From: Silvibacterium bohemicum
Lineage (GTDB): Bacteria; Acidobacteriota; Terriglobia; Terriglobales; Acidobacteriaceae
Assembly (NCBI RefSeq): GCF_001006305.1
Contig: NZ_LBHJ01000003.1
Coordinates: 733,709-797,708 of the forward strand
Length of the DNA: 64,000 nucleotides
Direction of reading: 5' to 3'
Shown here piece after piece: positions 21,085 to 30,644 of the stretch. The position numbers were made by a program, and so were the translations under genes. The stretch's first letter is position 1; each line of letters begins with the position of its first letter. The notes under the pieces are model-generated. The model was not told the origin of the DNA and did not search any database. It was given only the letters and a program-made list of their open reading frames with translations.

Positions 21085-21272
21085 AAAGTTGATCCTGTGG
21101 TTGAGGTGCATTGAGTTCGTGATGTTACCGGCAGCTGAATTGCAGAAGCAGGCATGTTAAATGCAGAAGTTGGCATTGCCTTCGCCGCCAAGAATCATGT
21201 CCCATCAGAAGGACTCGAGTTAGCGCGCCGCACATCTTCCGCGGAAGCCACGCTTGATTGTCCGGGAGAATT

Positions 21273-21845
21273 ATGGAGCGGTTTTTTCAATTTGCTGCAG
21301 GTCTCGATATTTGGGGGGTGCGCTTGCTTCGCATCGCCCTATTCATCGTCCTCGTATGGATCGGTGGACTGAAGGTTACCGATTACGAAGCGGATGGGAT
21401 TGTCCCACTCATTGCAAACAGCCCTTTCATGTCATTTCTGTATACGCATCCGGCCCCGGAGTACAGGACCCATACCAGCCCGGAGGGTAAGGTCAGCGAT
21501 GCGAACCATCAATGGGAGGAGAGCAATCGTACCTACCCAGTCTCCTATGCCCTCGGAGTTGCCATCATCACGATTGCCATTCTCATCGTCCTGGCTCCGG
21601 TGGCTCCGAGAATATCTGCTATCGGTAGCCTTCTCTTGGTCTGCATGTCATTCACTACGCTCTCGTTTCTCGTGACCACACCCGAGGCGTGGGTCCAACC
21701 GCTCGGGGCGGCCACACATGGTTTCCCCTACTTATCGATTGCGGGGCGCCTGATCGTGAAGGACTGCATCATGATGGCCGCGGCCGTGGTGACTTTGGCT
21801 GATTCAGCGAAGCGAGTGCTCGCGCGACGCAGCGCGAACGCTTAG
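21273..21845 (+). CDS. DUF417 (YkgB/RclC-like) membrane protein
   Basis: 190 residues from the ATG at 21273 preceded by GGGAGA. Pattern of the DUF417 family: LDIWGVRLLRIALFIVLVWI, GGLKVTDYEADGIVPLIANS, PFMSFLY, and a later HGFPYLSIAGRLIVKDCIMM segment; four membrane spans. The E. coli relative RclC is induced by reactive chlorine stress under the AraC-type regulator RclR. Here a convergent AraC gene follows and an AraC-type site precedes, a comparable arrangement. Confidence 0.88.
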   Translation: MERFFQFAAGLDIWGVRLLRIALFIVLVWIGGLKVTDYEADGIVPLIANSPFMSFLYTHPAPEYRTHTSPEGKVSDANHQWEESNRTYPVSYALGVAIITIAILIVLAPVAPRISAIGSLLLVCMSFTTLSFLVTTPEAWVQPLGAATHGFPYLSIAGRLIVKDCIMMAAAVVTLADSAKRVLARRSANA

Positions 21846-21963
21846 GATCATTCCCAAACTTCGCGTGCGACCCAATAGAAGCGAGTCGCAGCGGCCGGAG
21901 GACGACGGATCTTCGCAGTTGTTCTAAGTACCAGGGCAAATATTGTTTGCGATGAGCTCCGAA

Positions 21964-22992
21964 TCAGAGACTCGGCTTCGCGGATTCTTCGAGTTCACGG
22001 AGGACTGGTGAAACTCGCGCGGCAGCGTCTTCACCTAACCCGACTCCCATTTCGGCGCTCTCCAGAAGAGAGTCAAGTGCGCTGATACCGTTATCGTGAG
22101 GCCACCCTATCTGCGCAAGATTTTGGCCGAAAAACTGTTTGAAATCCCGGCTGAACTGCGATGGGCTTTCGTAGCCAACTTTTGATGCCGCAAGCGAGGC
22201 CGTTAGCCCGTCATACCTGAGGTACAGATAGGCCCGCTGCAGACGCACGGCTTTCATATATCGCTGGGGAGATTGCCCAATCACCTCCTTGAAGGAGTGG
22301 TGAAATGCCGAGATGCTCATGCAGACTCTATCCGCGATTTCGGGGATGTTCAACGGAGTCGAATAATGACCGTGAATCCAATCCACTGCGGCATAGACCT
22401 GTTTCCAGCGTTGACTGCCATTGAGCATGGTGTAGAGCGCACGCCTTTGAGGGCCTTTCAGAATCCTGTACACAATCTCTCTGGTGATAGAGGTGCCGAG
22501 GACCGCAGAGTCGGCCTTTGAACGCAGACTGGAAAGCAGACGAACAAAGGCGTCGCTCAAGTCTGGGTCGAGGGGAGCTGGGCAAAAATCCGTGGAGCCA
22601 TTCTCCCTCACCTCCTCTACGGGCACATTCGCTTGATGCGCAAGTTCGGCGAGGACAGCAGTGTTAATTTCTATACAGCCTCCTACCACTGGCTCCCCGG
22701 AGTCGTCGAGTTCGGTCGTCGCCTCCAGCGGCGTCGGAGACGCCAGGACAAGAAATTGCCCTGACTCCCATGAGAGATGCTTGCCATGAAGGTAGCCTTT
22801 CCTCTTGCCGCTCGCGAGGAAACAGACGCGTGGCCGATAGTCCAGCGGTCCGTGCGGAAGCCCTTGATCAAACCGGAAGAGTTTCACCCCATCCAGCTTC
22901 GTTGAGTGCCCACCCTGCTTCGGGGCCAACTCAAACAGGAGCTCTTTCATCCGCTCCCGGTCGTAGTCAAGTTTGCCTCGATAATCTCTCAT
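21964..22992 (-). CDS. AraC-family regulator (AraC_N type)
   Basis: 342 residues; the most divergent of four AraC_N paralogues here. N-terminal domain with LDYRPRVCFLASGKRKGYLH and FLVLASPTPLEATTELDDSG; HTH domain with IADRVCMSISAFHHSFKEVI, GQSPQRYMKAVRLQRAYLYL and VGYESPSQFSRDFKQFFGQN. It faces the DUF417 gene tail to tail. Target and ligand are unknown. Confidence 0.92.
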   Translation of the reverse strand: MRDYRGKLDYDRERMKELLFELAPKQGGHSTKLDGVKLFRFDQGLPHGPLDYRPRVCFLASGKRKGYLHGKHLSWESGQFLVLASPTPLEATTELDDSGEPVVGGCIEINTAVLAELAHQANVPVEEVRENGSTDFCPAPLDPDLSDAFVRLLSSLRSKADSAVLGTSITREIVYRILKGPQRRALYTMLNGSQRWKQVYAAVDWIHGHYSTPLNIPEIADRVCMSISAFHHSFKEVIGQSPQRYMKAVRLQRAYLYLRYDGLTASLAASKVGYESPSQFSRDFKQFFGQNLAQIGWPHDNGISALDSLLESAEMGVGLGEDAAARVSPVLRELEESAKPSL

Positions 22993-23317
22993 AGGAACTG
23001 GATTTCGCCTTGCACCCCGGATTTTTGGGAGCTATCCGTCCCCGGGGGGGACTTGCTCAATCGACACATACATGTTGGGTGACTGTTTTGTCCCCCAATA
23101 TTCGTCCCCTAGATCTCAGGGTAAACCACCACCTCGTGATCCGGTTTGCTGAACAGGTGGCGATGGCCGGTTGAGGGATCTGTGGGCAAGGCATCCACGC
23201 AACCGAAGTGCCCATTGAGGGGTTCGCGTCTAATATGTGCTCCCAATTGCAATTTTAGGCTAGAGATATGCAGAGTCGGGCATCGATATCCCGCATTCTC
23301 CTGGCTTACAACTAAAG

Positions 23318-23341
23318 GGGAGCCTCATTTTAGAGGCTCCC
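23318..23341. terminator. GC-rich hairpin, possible terminator
   Basis: Stem GGGAGCCTC / GAGGCTCCC with loop ATTTTA. On the minus strand it is followed by CTTTAG, a weak T-run. The flanking gap 22993-23439 holds no clear gene. Confidence 0.35.
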
Positions 23342-23439
23342 GCCGTCGCCGTGACAGTTTGTCTCGGCAAGTCGGTGAACCTGATGTCGCGAGTGAAACG
23401 GCTGCACTTTACTGCTGAATGAGCAAAGGAAAGGTATCC

Positions 23440-23796
23440 ATGAAGGCATTTTGGAGCTGCGCCTTGATGACATTGCTGAGCGCGGGAGTGAGCGCCGGCT
23501 ATTCGCTTGCCGGGCTTTTCGGAGCAGGTGGTGCGGATAGCTTTGCTCGTTATGCCGCGTCCAGAAGCATCGCGCTCCTGCTTGTCGTGCTCGTAGCTCT
23601 AGGAGCAAGATCCCGTGTCGCCATCCTCTTTCTGGGAGCGGCCATGTCGATCGTACAACTGTTCGATAGCTGGATTGGGTTCCTTGCTCACGATCCTTCA
23701 AAAACCTATGGGCCGCTGGTCTTTGCTCTGGTGAATGCAGGACTCGTAATCTGGCTGCGTCGCCAAGAGGATACCGACAAGAGGGTTGCTGGGTAA
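23440..23796 (+). CDS. Small four-span membrane protein
   Basis: 118 residues from the ATG at 23440, preceded by AGGAAAGG; an ATG at 23419 lacks such a site. Four hydrophobic segments (ALMTLLSAGVSAGYSLAGLF, SIALLLVVLVALGA, VAILFLGAAMSIVQLF, YGPLVFALVNAGLVIWL) and a charged tail. No family recognised with confidence. It ends convergently with dnaE2. Confidence 0.65.
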   Translation: MKAFWSCALMTLLSAGVSAGYSLAGLFGAGGADSFARYAASRSIALLLVVLVALGARSRVAILFLGAAMSIVQLFDSWIGFLAHDPSKTYGPLVFALVNAGLVIWLRRQEDTDKRVAG

Positions 23797-23814
23797 GTGC
23801 CGACTCCTGGTCTA

Positions 23815-26800
23815 TCAAGCCGCCCCAAGGACCCCAGTGGAAGTCGTGCGACCGTACTCCATGTCGTCGATCGCAAGCGGCATCACATCGAAGGCCTTGA
23901 GAGAGATGTCATTGTCCATGTTCTGTAGCAAGCCTTCGACCTGCAGAAATCTTCCCTGGCTCAGTAGCGCACGGTGCTTATCAAACATTTCAGGATCGAT
24001 GATGGCTCGGGATACGCCGGTTTCATCCTCGATACTGAGAAAGAAGAAGCCCTTTGCCGTTCCCGGCATCTGACGCGAGATAACGAAACCCGCGATACGA
24101 GCGCGTTGCCCGTTCGGCAGGCGTTTCAATGCCGAGGCTGAGACGGTGCCCGTACGCGCGAGACGGTCACGATGGTAGCTCATCGGATGCGGGCCTACAG
24201 TCAGGCCGGTCCCCTGGTAGTCGGCCGCGAGCCGTTCCTTGGTCGTCATTTGGAACAGCGGCGTCGATTTCCAATGCTCCTGCTCTTCCGGTATGTCTTT
24301 GAACAGTTCGCCGGATGGACGTCCCGCATACTCTGCCTGCCAGAGCGCATCGCGACGATGGATGTTTTCCCCGAGAGAGTTGAGTGCCCCTATCTGAGCG
24401 AGAGTGACAAGTTCCTGCCGACGCAATTGGGGCACACGTCGAGCGAGATCGTAGACCGAGGTGAAGGGACCTACTGAACGTGCACGGACGATCGCTTCGC
24501 CCGCCTGCCGCCGGATACCGCGCGCGTACACAAGGCCGAGGCGCACAGCGAAAGGATCCTTGAACCGCGAGGCCTCTTGTTCAGGAAGGCGCTCGAGAGT
24601 GCATTTCCAGTCGGAGTGCTGAACGTCGATGTGACGCATCTTCAAACCATGGCGCTGGGCATCTTTCACCAGCGTTGCCGGATGGTAGAACCCCATCGGC
24701 TGGTTATTCAGCAATGCGCAGAGGAACGCAGCCAGGTAGCGGTGCTTGAGGTAAGCGCTGGCGTAGGCCAAAAGAGCGAAGCTTGCCGCGTGGCTCTCGG
24801 GGAATCCGTACAAGGCAAAGGAACTGATGGCCTGGATGATCAACTTCTGCGCCGCGGGATCGACACCTTTCCTTGTCATGCCTGCGGTCAGCTTTGCTTC
24901 CAGCTGCTGCATCTTGTCTTTCGACCGGCGCATGCCCATGGCGCGACGCAACTCTTCGGCTTCGCCGCCCGAGAAATCCGCGATGACCATGGCGATGCGG
25001 ATGAGCTGTTCCTGGAAAAGCGGAACACCCAGCGTGCGTTCAAGGACAGGAATGAGCAGCGGGTGCGGGTAAGTGATCTGCTGTTTCCCGCGTCGCCGCA
25101 GCATGTATGGATTCGCCATCTTCCCGACGATGGGTCCAGGGCGAATGATGGCGACCTGCACGACAAGGTCGTAAAAGACCTCAGGAAAGTTCCTCACCAG
25201 CGCTGACATCTGCGCCGGGCTCTCGACTTGAAAGAGCCCTATGGTGTCGGCGTTCTGCAGCATGCGATAGACAGCTGCATCCTGCGGAAGCTGGCCATAA
25301 TCGAGTGACTCGCCGTAATACCTCGGCACGAGTTCGCGGCAATCCGACATGGTGGCCATCATGCCAAGGCCGAGAAAATCGACCTTGATCATCTTCATGT
25401 CGGAGATATCTTCTTTGTCCCACTGCGTGACGACACGGCCCGGCATGGAGGCGTGTTCAAGTGGAACTAGTGAATCAAGGTGGCCCTGGCAGATGACCAT
25501 GCCGCCGGAGTGTTGGCCCAGATGGCGAGGGATGTCCTGGAGGCGATAGGCAAGCTCCAGGCATTTGCGGATTCGACGATGTTGAAGGTTTGCTCCGCCA
25601 GCACGGAAGCTATTTTCGAGGGTGTCGTCCGGCCGTTTGAACTCAAACTTGCTGACGTTCCCGGCAATCTGGTTGATCGTCTCCTTGTCGAGACCAAACA
25701 CTTTGCCGGTTTCACGAGCGGCCGATTTCCCGCGGTACGTGATCACGTTGGCGCACATCGCCGCGCCAAGCTCTCCGTAGCGGCGGTAGACGTATTGAAT
25801 GGCAAGCTCACGCTTTTCGCCTGAGGGAAGGTCAAGATCGATGTCGGGCCATTCACCTCTCTCTTCGGAGAGGAACCTCTCGAAGAGCAGGTTCATCCCG
25901 ACCGGATCGACAGCGGTAATGCCGAGTGCATAGCAGACAACACTGTTCGCAGCCGAGCCGCGACCCTGGACGAGGATCCCGTTCTTCCTGCAGAACTCGA
26001 CGACGTCCCAGACGATGAGAAAGTAGCCCGCTAACCCAAGCTGCTCAATGAGCCGGAGTTCACGTTCCGCCTGCGCTTGCGCTCTCGCAAAGAGTGCGGG
26101 GTCTTTCTTCGGCAGGTAGCGCGCTCGCAATCCTTCTTCGGTGCGCTTGCGCAGAAACGAATCCATCGTCTGGCCGTCGGGCACGGGATAACGCGGAAAT
26201 TCGTATCCGAGATCATCCATCGCGAACTTCAAGCGAGAGGACAAGACACTCGTGTGCTCGACCGCTTCCGGATGGTCGTAAAAGAGCCGTGCCATCTCAC
26301 GCGAGGGACGGAGATGACGCTCGGCGTTGACGGTGAGAAGGCGGCCGGCTTCATCGAGCGTGGTCTTGTGCCGGATCGCGGTCAGAACGTCCAGCACTTC
26401 GCGTTCGTAGGCCGTCGCATGGCTGACGCCGTTGGTAGCGAGGAGAGGGAGCTTCAGCGACCGGGCGATATCGATCGCCGCACGATTGCGCCACTCTTCT
26501 TCGCGATCAAAGTGGCGTTGAACTTCGACGTAGACGTTCTCCGGGCCAAAGATCGAAACGAGGCGCTCGACTTCTTTTCTGCCTCCTTCCGCGCCACCGC
26601 GAGCAAGAGCTGCGGCCAATGGACCCTCATCGCCGCCGGTCAGGCAGATGAGACCTTCGTGATGCTCCTCGACGTCGGAGAACAGGGCCGCGCCTTCCGC
26701 CTTCTTTCCGGCGCGCAGCTTGTAGCGAGTGATCAGGCGGCAGAGATTCTGATAGCCGGTGCGGGATTCTGCGAGTACCGAAAGTCGAACCGGTTCAGGC

Positions 26801-27060
26801 AGGGACTGATGAGGCAGGTAATTCGGAGGACGAAGCCTTTGGCCGGCGTCGGCGACCGCGATCTCCGCGCCGACATGCGCTCGGACTCCGAGCTTTCTTG
26901 CTGTCGTATGGAATCGAGGAGCGCCATAGAGACCGTTGCGGTCGAGCAATGCCATTGCCGGCATCTGCAACTCGGCGGCGCGCGCCATCAGTGTTTCGGG
27001 CAGGGAAGCGCCTTCGAGAAACGAGAAGGCGGACCGGGCATGTAATTCGACGTATTGCAT
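23815..27060 (-). CDS. dnaE2: Error-prone DNA polymerase DnaE2 (ImuC)
   Basis: 1081 residues. PHP domain at the N-terminus (YVELHARSAFSFLEGASLPE), C-family polymerase palm with the aspartates of PDIDLDLPSG (about 410), helical LGLGMMATMSDCRE and FPESHAASFALLAYASAYLK fingers, and a C-terminal OB fold (RARIAGFVISRQMPGTAKGF). DnaE2 extends past lesions with ImuB and ImuA' in SOS mutagenesis. The ATG overlaps the imuB stop by one base (TGATG), so expression is coupled. Confidence 0.96.
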   Translation of the reverse strand: MQYVELHARSAFSFLEGASLPETLMARAAELQMPAMALLDRNGLYGAPRFHTTARKLGVRAHVGAEIAVADAGQRLRPPNYLPHQSLPEPVRLSVLAESRTGYQNLCRLITRYKLRAGKKAEGAALFSDVEEHHEGLICLTGGDEGPLAAALARGGAEGGRKEVERLVSIFGPENVYVEVQRHFDREEEWRNRAAIDIARSLKLPLLATNGVSHATAYEREVLDVLTAIRHKTTLDEAGRLLTVNAERHLRPSREMARLFYDHPEAVEHTSVLSSRLKFAMDDLGYEFPRYPVPDGQTMDSFLRKRTEEGLRARYLPKKDPALFARAQAQAERELRLIEQLGLAGYFLIVWDVVEFCRKNGILVQGRGSAANSVVCYALGITAVDPVGMNLLFERFLSEERGEWPDIDLDLPSGEKRELAIQYVYRRYGELGAAMCANVITYRGKSAARETGKVFGLDKETINQIAGNVSKFEFKRPDDTLENSFRAGGANLQHRRIRKCLELAYRLQDIPRHLGQHSGGMVICQGHLDSLVPLEHASMPGRVVTQWDKEDISDMKMIKVDFLGLGMMATMSDCRELVPRYYGESLDYGQLPQDAAVYRMLQNADTIGLFQVESPAQMSALVRNFPEVFYDLVVQVAIIRPGPIVGKMANPYMLRRRGKQQITYPHPLLIPVLERTLGVPLFQEQLIRIAMVIADFSGGEAEELRRAMGMRRSKDKMQQLEAKLTAGMTRKGVDPAAQKLIIQAISSFALYGFPESHAASFALLAYASAYLKHRYLAAFLCALLNNQPMGFYHPATLVKDAQRHGLKMRHIDVQHSDWKCTLERLPEQEASRFKDPFAVRLGLVYARGIRRQAGEAIVRARSVGPFTSVYDLARRVPQLRRQELVTLAQIGALNSLGENIHRRDALWQAEYAGRPSGELFKDIPEEQEHWKSTPLFQMTTKERLAADYQGTGLTVGPHPMSYHRDRLARTGTVSASALKRLPNGQRARIAGFVISRQMPGTAKGFFFLSIEDETGVSRAIIDPEMFDKHRALLSQGRFLQVEGLLQNMDNDISLKAFDVMPLAIDDMEYGRTTSTGVLGAA

Positions 27061-28583
27061 CAGTCATACGTCCCAACCAGGTACCAGCAGTGCGAGCTTG
27101 GATCATGTGCGATGCGGCAGACTTTCTGCGTTGCCTTATCGGACAGCAGTACGTCCCATTCCTCGCGGCACCAGTTCGCTTGCGACCACCACTCCCCGCT
27201 TCTGCGCCATGGACCAGCGCGCGTGACTACGTCAAACGACTCTCTGTCGATCGAGACCGCAACAGGCTGATTGCCGTGCAGTGTTGTGCCAATCGCCAGT
27301 GGCGGACGGCAGACACGAAAGGCAGCGGGCAGATTTGCTGCAACTTCAGGAATGAGTCCATTCCGTTGCGGCGGCGGAGCAAACCTTCTCATCACGAATC
27401 CCTCATCCCGCCGTGTATCGAGCAGTTGAGCTGCTCCCACTCGGTCTTCTCCCAAAAGCTTCTTCAGGCGAGCAAGGGTCACTTCAAGGCTGTCCGGCTC
27501 CGGCCCCTGAGGAAGAAACAGTCCATGCTGCGCTGTGTGTGGCTTCGCTGCTTCAATGCGCATCTCGATCGCGAGAACGGCAGCCAGCGGTGGGTGCGCC
27601 TCCATATCGAGCTGCACCAACTTGAGCAGCCGGCGGGAATCCTCACTTGGTAATGCCGGTCGAATCGTGCGGGTGTGATGGAGTTGCGCGTCATTGGCAT
27701 GCCCATCAAGGCGAAGCTGTACCTCGATCGACGCAATGGCAAGGGATCTTGTCTGGACACGAACCAGGAGTTGATCGAGTAAGCGCGCGTAGAGGAACAG
27801 CAACGGCTCGAGCAATTCAACTGGATGTTCAAGCTCAATCGTCTCGATCAGTTGCGATCTGAAATCGGGTTCGATCGGAACAAAGTGGTGCGGATGTTCG
27901 CCGCGAGCGAGGGCACGGAGATGTTGTCCCTCGAAGCCGACCCGAGCTACCAGGTCCCGTTCAGGCAGCTTTGCGAGCATGCCGCAGTTTCTGATCCCCC
28001 ACGAACGAAATGTGTCCGCCATTTCAGGCGAGAGGTCGAGAACATCGAGCGGCAGGGAAGCCAGTGCGGCCGCTTCATCGCCTGCCCTGATCGAGTTCAC
28101 GCCCAACACGCCACGGGCGATACAGGTTGCCGCGTGGAAGTTCACAGACGTGGCGACATTCGCGAGAAGTCCGTAAGCCCCGGCACGTTTGCGGAGCTTC
28201 AGGGCCAGTGCCTCGGGGCTGCCGAACAATCCATCCGTGCCTCGAATATCGAGGACGACTGCTTGCCCTGGCTCATTGGAAAAGATAGTCTGAACCGCTT
28301 CAACCAAGGGTGAAAAGCTTGCGGCGCATTCCAGCAGAGCTCCCTTGGTCACGCTTTCCTGAGTCTGCGACCGGCGAAGCGAATGGACTTGAGGAAACGA
28401 TTCGGTCTGAAGGCGGGTCATTCCGCTCATCAAACCTAATCGTCTCGCCAACATATTCGTGGACAACACCGTCTCGCGCGGAGCTTCTCCATCAAGGATG
28501 ACGACAGGCTGCCGGCGCAGATCCGGCTGCAGGCGGAGCACGGCCTGTGCTGGGAAGCTCGGAATATAGAGGCATGCATACAT
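27060..28583 (-). CDS. imuB: ImuB, inactive Y-family polymerase-like protein
   Basis: 507 residues. Y-family fold with palm/fingers at about 1-220, but the first metal-binding motif reads ACLYIPSFPAQAV in place of the DxDAFFASVE type and the second reads VLDIRGTDGLFG, as expected of catalytically dead ImuB. The HhH region is FRSWGIRNCGMLAKLPERDL; the C-terminal part should hold the beta-clamp and DnaE2 interaction region. ImuB bridges the clamp, ImuA and DnaE2 in translesion synthesis. Confidence 0.94.
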   Translation of the reverse strand: MYACLYIPSFPAQAVLRLQPDLRRQPVVILDGEAPRETVLSTNMLARRLGLMSGMTRLQTESFPQVHSLRRSQTQESVTKGALLECAASFSPLVEAVQTIFSNEPGQAVVLDIRGTDGLFGSPEALALKLRKRAGAYGLLANVATSVNFHAATCIARGVLGVNSIRAGDEAAALASLPLDVLDLSPEMADTFRSWGIRNCGMLAKLPERDLVARVGFEGQHLRALARGEHPHHFVPIEPDFRSQLIETIELEHPVELLEPLLFLYARLLDQLLVRVQTRSLAIASIEVQLRLDGHANDAQLHHTRTIRPALPSEDSRRLLKLVQLDMEAHPPLAAVLAIEMRIEAAKPHTAQHGLFLPQGPEPDSLEVTLARLKKLLGEDRVGAAQLLDTRRDEGFVMRRFAPPPQRNGLIPEVAANLPAAFRVCRPPLAIGTTLHGNQPVAVSIDRESFDVVTRAGPWRRSGEWWSQANWCREEWDVLLSDKATQKVCRIAHDPSSHCWYLVGTYD

Positions 28584-28589
28584 CGGTCA

Positions 28590-29768
28590 CTACCTCGCCC
28601 ATGGAGCTCTGGCTTGCCATTCGGTCGTCGTGCGTGCAACCGGCTTCTTATGCAGCGGACCAATCTCCTCGTTTCGCCTGCGTTCGACCGCGACGGCATA
28701 GCGCAAAGTCGTAAAGAGGGCCTTTTCTCTGTCGCCTCTCCATGGCGAGTTCTCATCGTTGCGGTAACAGCGCAAGACCAGCGACGCACAGCTCTTGGCG
28801 CATGGATTGCTGGTAAGCAGGATCAGGGCAAGCTGGGTCTGCTCTGCCAGCAGACGAAAGCGATACCAGTAGGAAGTCGGCGTGCGCATGACATGGTCTG
28901 CACGTACATCTCCCATATCGAGCACAATGGCCCGGAAGCCGCCTGTCTGCAGAAGAAGATCGGTGGCGCTCAATGCCTGGCCGAGTGGCGATTTTGGGTT
29001 GCCTCTTTGCGCAGCTTTACCGTCAGGTCTTCCAGAGGAGAAAAACTGACGCTGCTCCGGAATGAGCTCCTCTATGCGGTGATTCGCTCTTCCGTCGAGA
29101 ACCGTCTGGCCTCGGCGCGGAGGCAGGCGGTCGGCAGAGATCTGTTCCAGCTTTCTCCTGTGGGGTTGTGGCTCTGCGCAGCGAGGCCCGATCGCAGCAA
29201 GCTCAATGAGTCGCTCAGTCGAGCCACTTCGCTTCGCCTGAAGTGTGCCACCTGGTGAGTGGAACAACTGCGTGACCGCATGGCCCATGGAGCGATGTTC
29301 ATGCCGGGGATGCCCGCCGCCCGTGTGTTGCGTCGCCTCATGGGCGTTGTATGGATGAGATCGAGTCTTCTCGTTGTGCGATCCAGCAGGTGATGCTGGG
29401 GGTGGCTGCTGCATCCCGATTGACCGGCGACCGGCGCGGAGCCACAACAACCGTTCGAGCTGAACGCCATAGGCTGAAGCCGTCTCAGGGTCGAGCGCGT
29501 CCTGAACATCGACCCAGGCGCACACCGCACCCTGGCCGGTGGCGCGGGCGAGGATAGAGAGAGCCAGGGAAGTTCTCCCGGTGGTTGAGGTCCCTGTAAT
29601 TTCGGTGATGCCGCCCCGTGGAATGCCACCACCGAGAAGAACATCGAGTCCTGGGGTTCCTGTCGGAAGCAGTTCAGGCGCCTGCCTCACCTTAAGCGTG
29701 AAGGCGCTCGGGGCGCGTTCGGCGAGCGAGACTTCCAATTGAGCACGAAGAAGAGCTGCTGATTGCAT
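28590..29768 (-). CDS. imuA: ImuA, RecA-like mutagenesis protein (long form)
   Basis: 392 residues, longer than the usual 230-290. RecA-like start LPTGTPGLDVLLGGGIPRGG, then a Walker A-like ITGTSTTGRTSLALS with Arg in place of Lys. A central region of about 110 residues (145-255) rich in His, Arg, Gln and Ser (HPRHEHRSMGHAVTQLFHSP) looks like an insertion. The RecA fold resumes at SATDLLLQTGGFRAIVLDMG and LLAEQTQLALILLTSNPCAK. First gene of the imuA-imuB-dnaE2 unit (6-nt gap to imuB). A LexA box was not identifiable by eye in 29769-29972. Confidence 0.9.
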   Translation of the reverse strand: MQSAALLRAQLEVSLAERAPSAFTLKVRQAPELLPTGTPGLDVLLGGGIPRGGITEITGTSTTGRTSLALSILARATGQGAVCAWVDVQDALDPETASAYGVQLERLLWLRAGRRSIGMQQPPPASPAGSHNEKTRSHPYNAHEATQHTGGGHPRHEHRSMGHAVTQLFHSPGGTLQAKRSGSTERLIELAAIGPRCAEPQPHRRKLEQISADRLPPRRGQTVLDGRANHRIEELIPEQRQFFSSGRPDGKAAQRGNPKSPLGQALSATDLLLQTGGFRAIVLDMGDVRADHVMRTPTSYWYRFRLLAEQTQLALILLTSNPCAKSCASLVLRCYRNDENSPWRGDREKALFTTLRYAVAVERRRNEEIGPLHKKPVARTTTEWQARAPWAR

Positions 29769-29972
29769 TCCGGGTCACCACTCAGGCCGAAGTTCAAAGC
29801 TGGCGTATTCGCTTTTTATTCGCCGTCGTGTTGCAAGTCTTTCTCGCTCGAAGCCCCTTGTCAACGCTGTGAAAATTCGGCTAACCCGGAAAACGGCCAC
29901 ATCCTATTCATTCCAGAAGAGATAATTTTCCCTCGGGGAACTCGTGAGGAGGGCCTTATCAGGAAAAGCAAA

Positions 29973-30002
29973 AGCGGAAAGCCTCCCATGTGGCTTTCCG
30001 CT
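29973..30002 (-). terminator. Rho-independent terminator (minus strand)
   Basis: Perfect 11-bp stem (AGCGGAAAGCC / GGCTTTCCGCT) with an 8-nt loop; on the minus strand it is followed by TTTTGCTTTTCC. It ends transcription of the small gene at 30118-30432 before imuA. Confidence 0.85.
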
Positions 30003-30117
30003 ATCCTTCCAAGGCCCTGCGAGGGCAGGAACGTTATAGAAACCTGCAGAGATACGCATGATAGAAGATGGACTACTTCCTATCACGATGCTGCCGGTCA
30101 TCGTCATGGTCGATGCG

Positions 30118-30432
30118 TCATATGTTCCAGTTATCGAGAGGCTCATGCCATACCCAGTGAGGCTCGAACAAATGCTGAAACTCATGCTCAGACCATGAAT
30201 TGAAAAAGTAAGTGGCAGACACGAAGATCAAGACCAACAGGGAACTGCATACGATATTCAGCGCGATCTCGCCCGCGTGAAGCCTCTCCGCACGGTAGGC
30301 ACCCATGTTCGCACCGCAGTGAGCGCAGCGGGGGCCTTCACATTGCACCTGGTCCCTTGTTGGGCTTGAACACGAGTCACTTTCCGGATTAGACGGTGGT
30401 GCGGTAATGATTCCCCTGCTCCGTGTCATCAT
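30118..30432 (-). CDS. Small membrane protein with Cys cluster
   Basis: 104 residues from an ATG at 30432 that has GAGGAGG about 6-8 nt upstream; the open frame extends to 30519 but without such a site. A Cys cluster (CEGPRCAHCGANMG, about 35-48) resembles a zinc ribbon and is followed by one membrane span (IALNIVCSSLLVLIFVSATY). The C-terminus is rich in His and Trp (EHEFQHLFEPHWVWHEP). No family recognised. Confidence 0.6.
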   Translation of the reverse strand: MMTRSRGIITAPPSNPESDSCSSPTRDQVQCEGPRCAHCGANMGAYRAERLHAGEIALNIVCSSLLVLIFVSATYFFNSWSEHEFQHLFEPHWVWHEPLDNWNI

Positions 30433-30644
30433 GCTCAGCCTCCTCTGTTTGTGGTCGACGACGTTCCATGAAAATCCCTCTACTCCTATAGCCATCGGGA
30501 ATAACAAAAACGAACACATCGGTGAGGAAAAAGTGTCTTCTTTGTGGAAATCGCGTCTAACTTGAAGTACGTTCTTCGATACTGCGGGTACGCCATAGCT
30601 CGATCTGGTTTGTCCCGCAACGCAATTTTGTTGTGGGCCGACTT

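Noticed and set aside
26077-27045. Plus-strand open frame of 322 codons
   Set aside because: It is a shadow antisense to the dnaE2 PHP and polymerase domains; high GC makes long antisense frames common here.
29904-30185. Minus-strand open frame of 93 codons
   Set aside because: It runs through the strong terminator hairpin at 29973-30002 and overlaps the better-supported small gene at 30118-30432.
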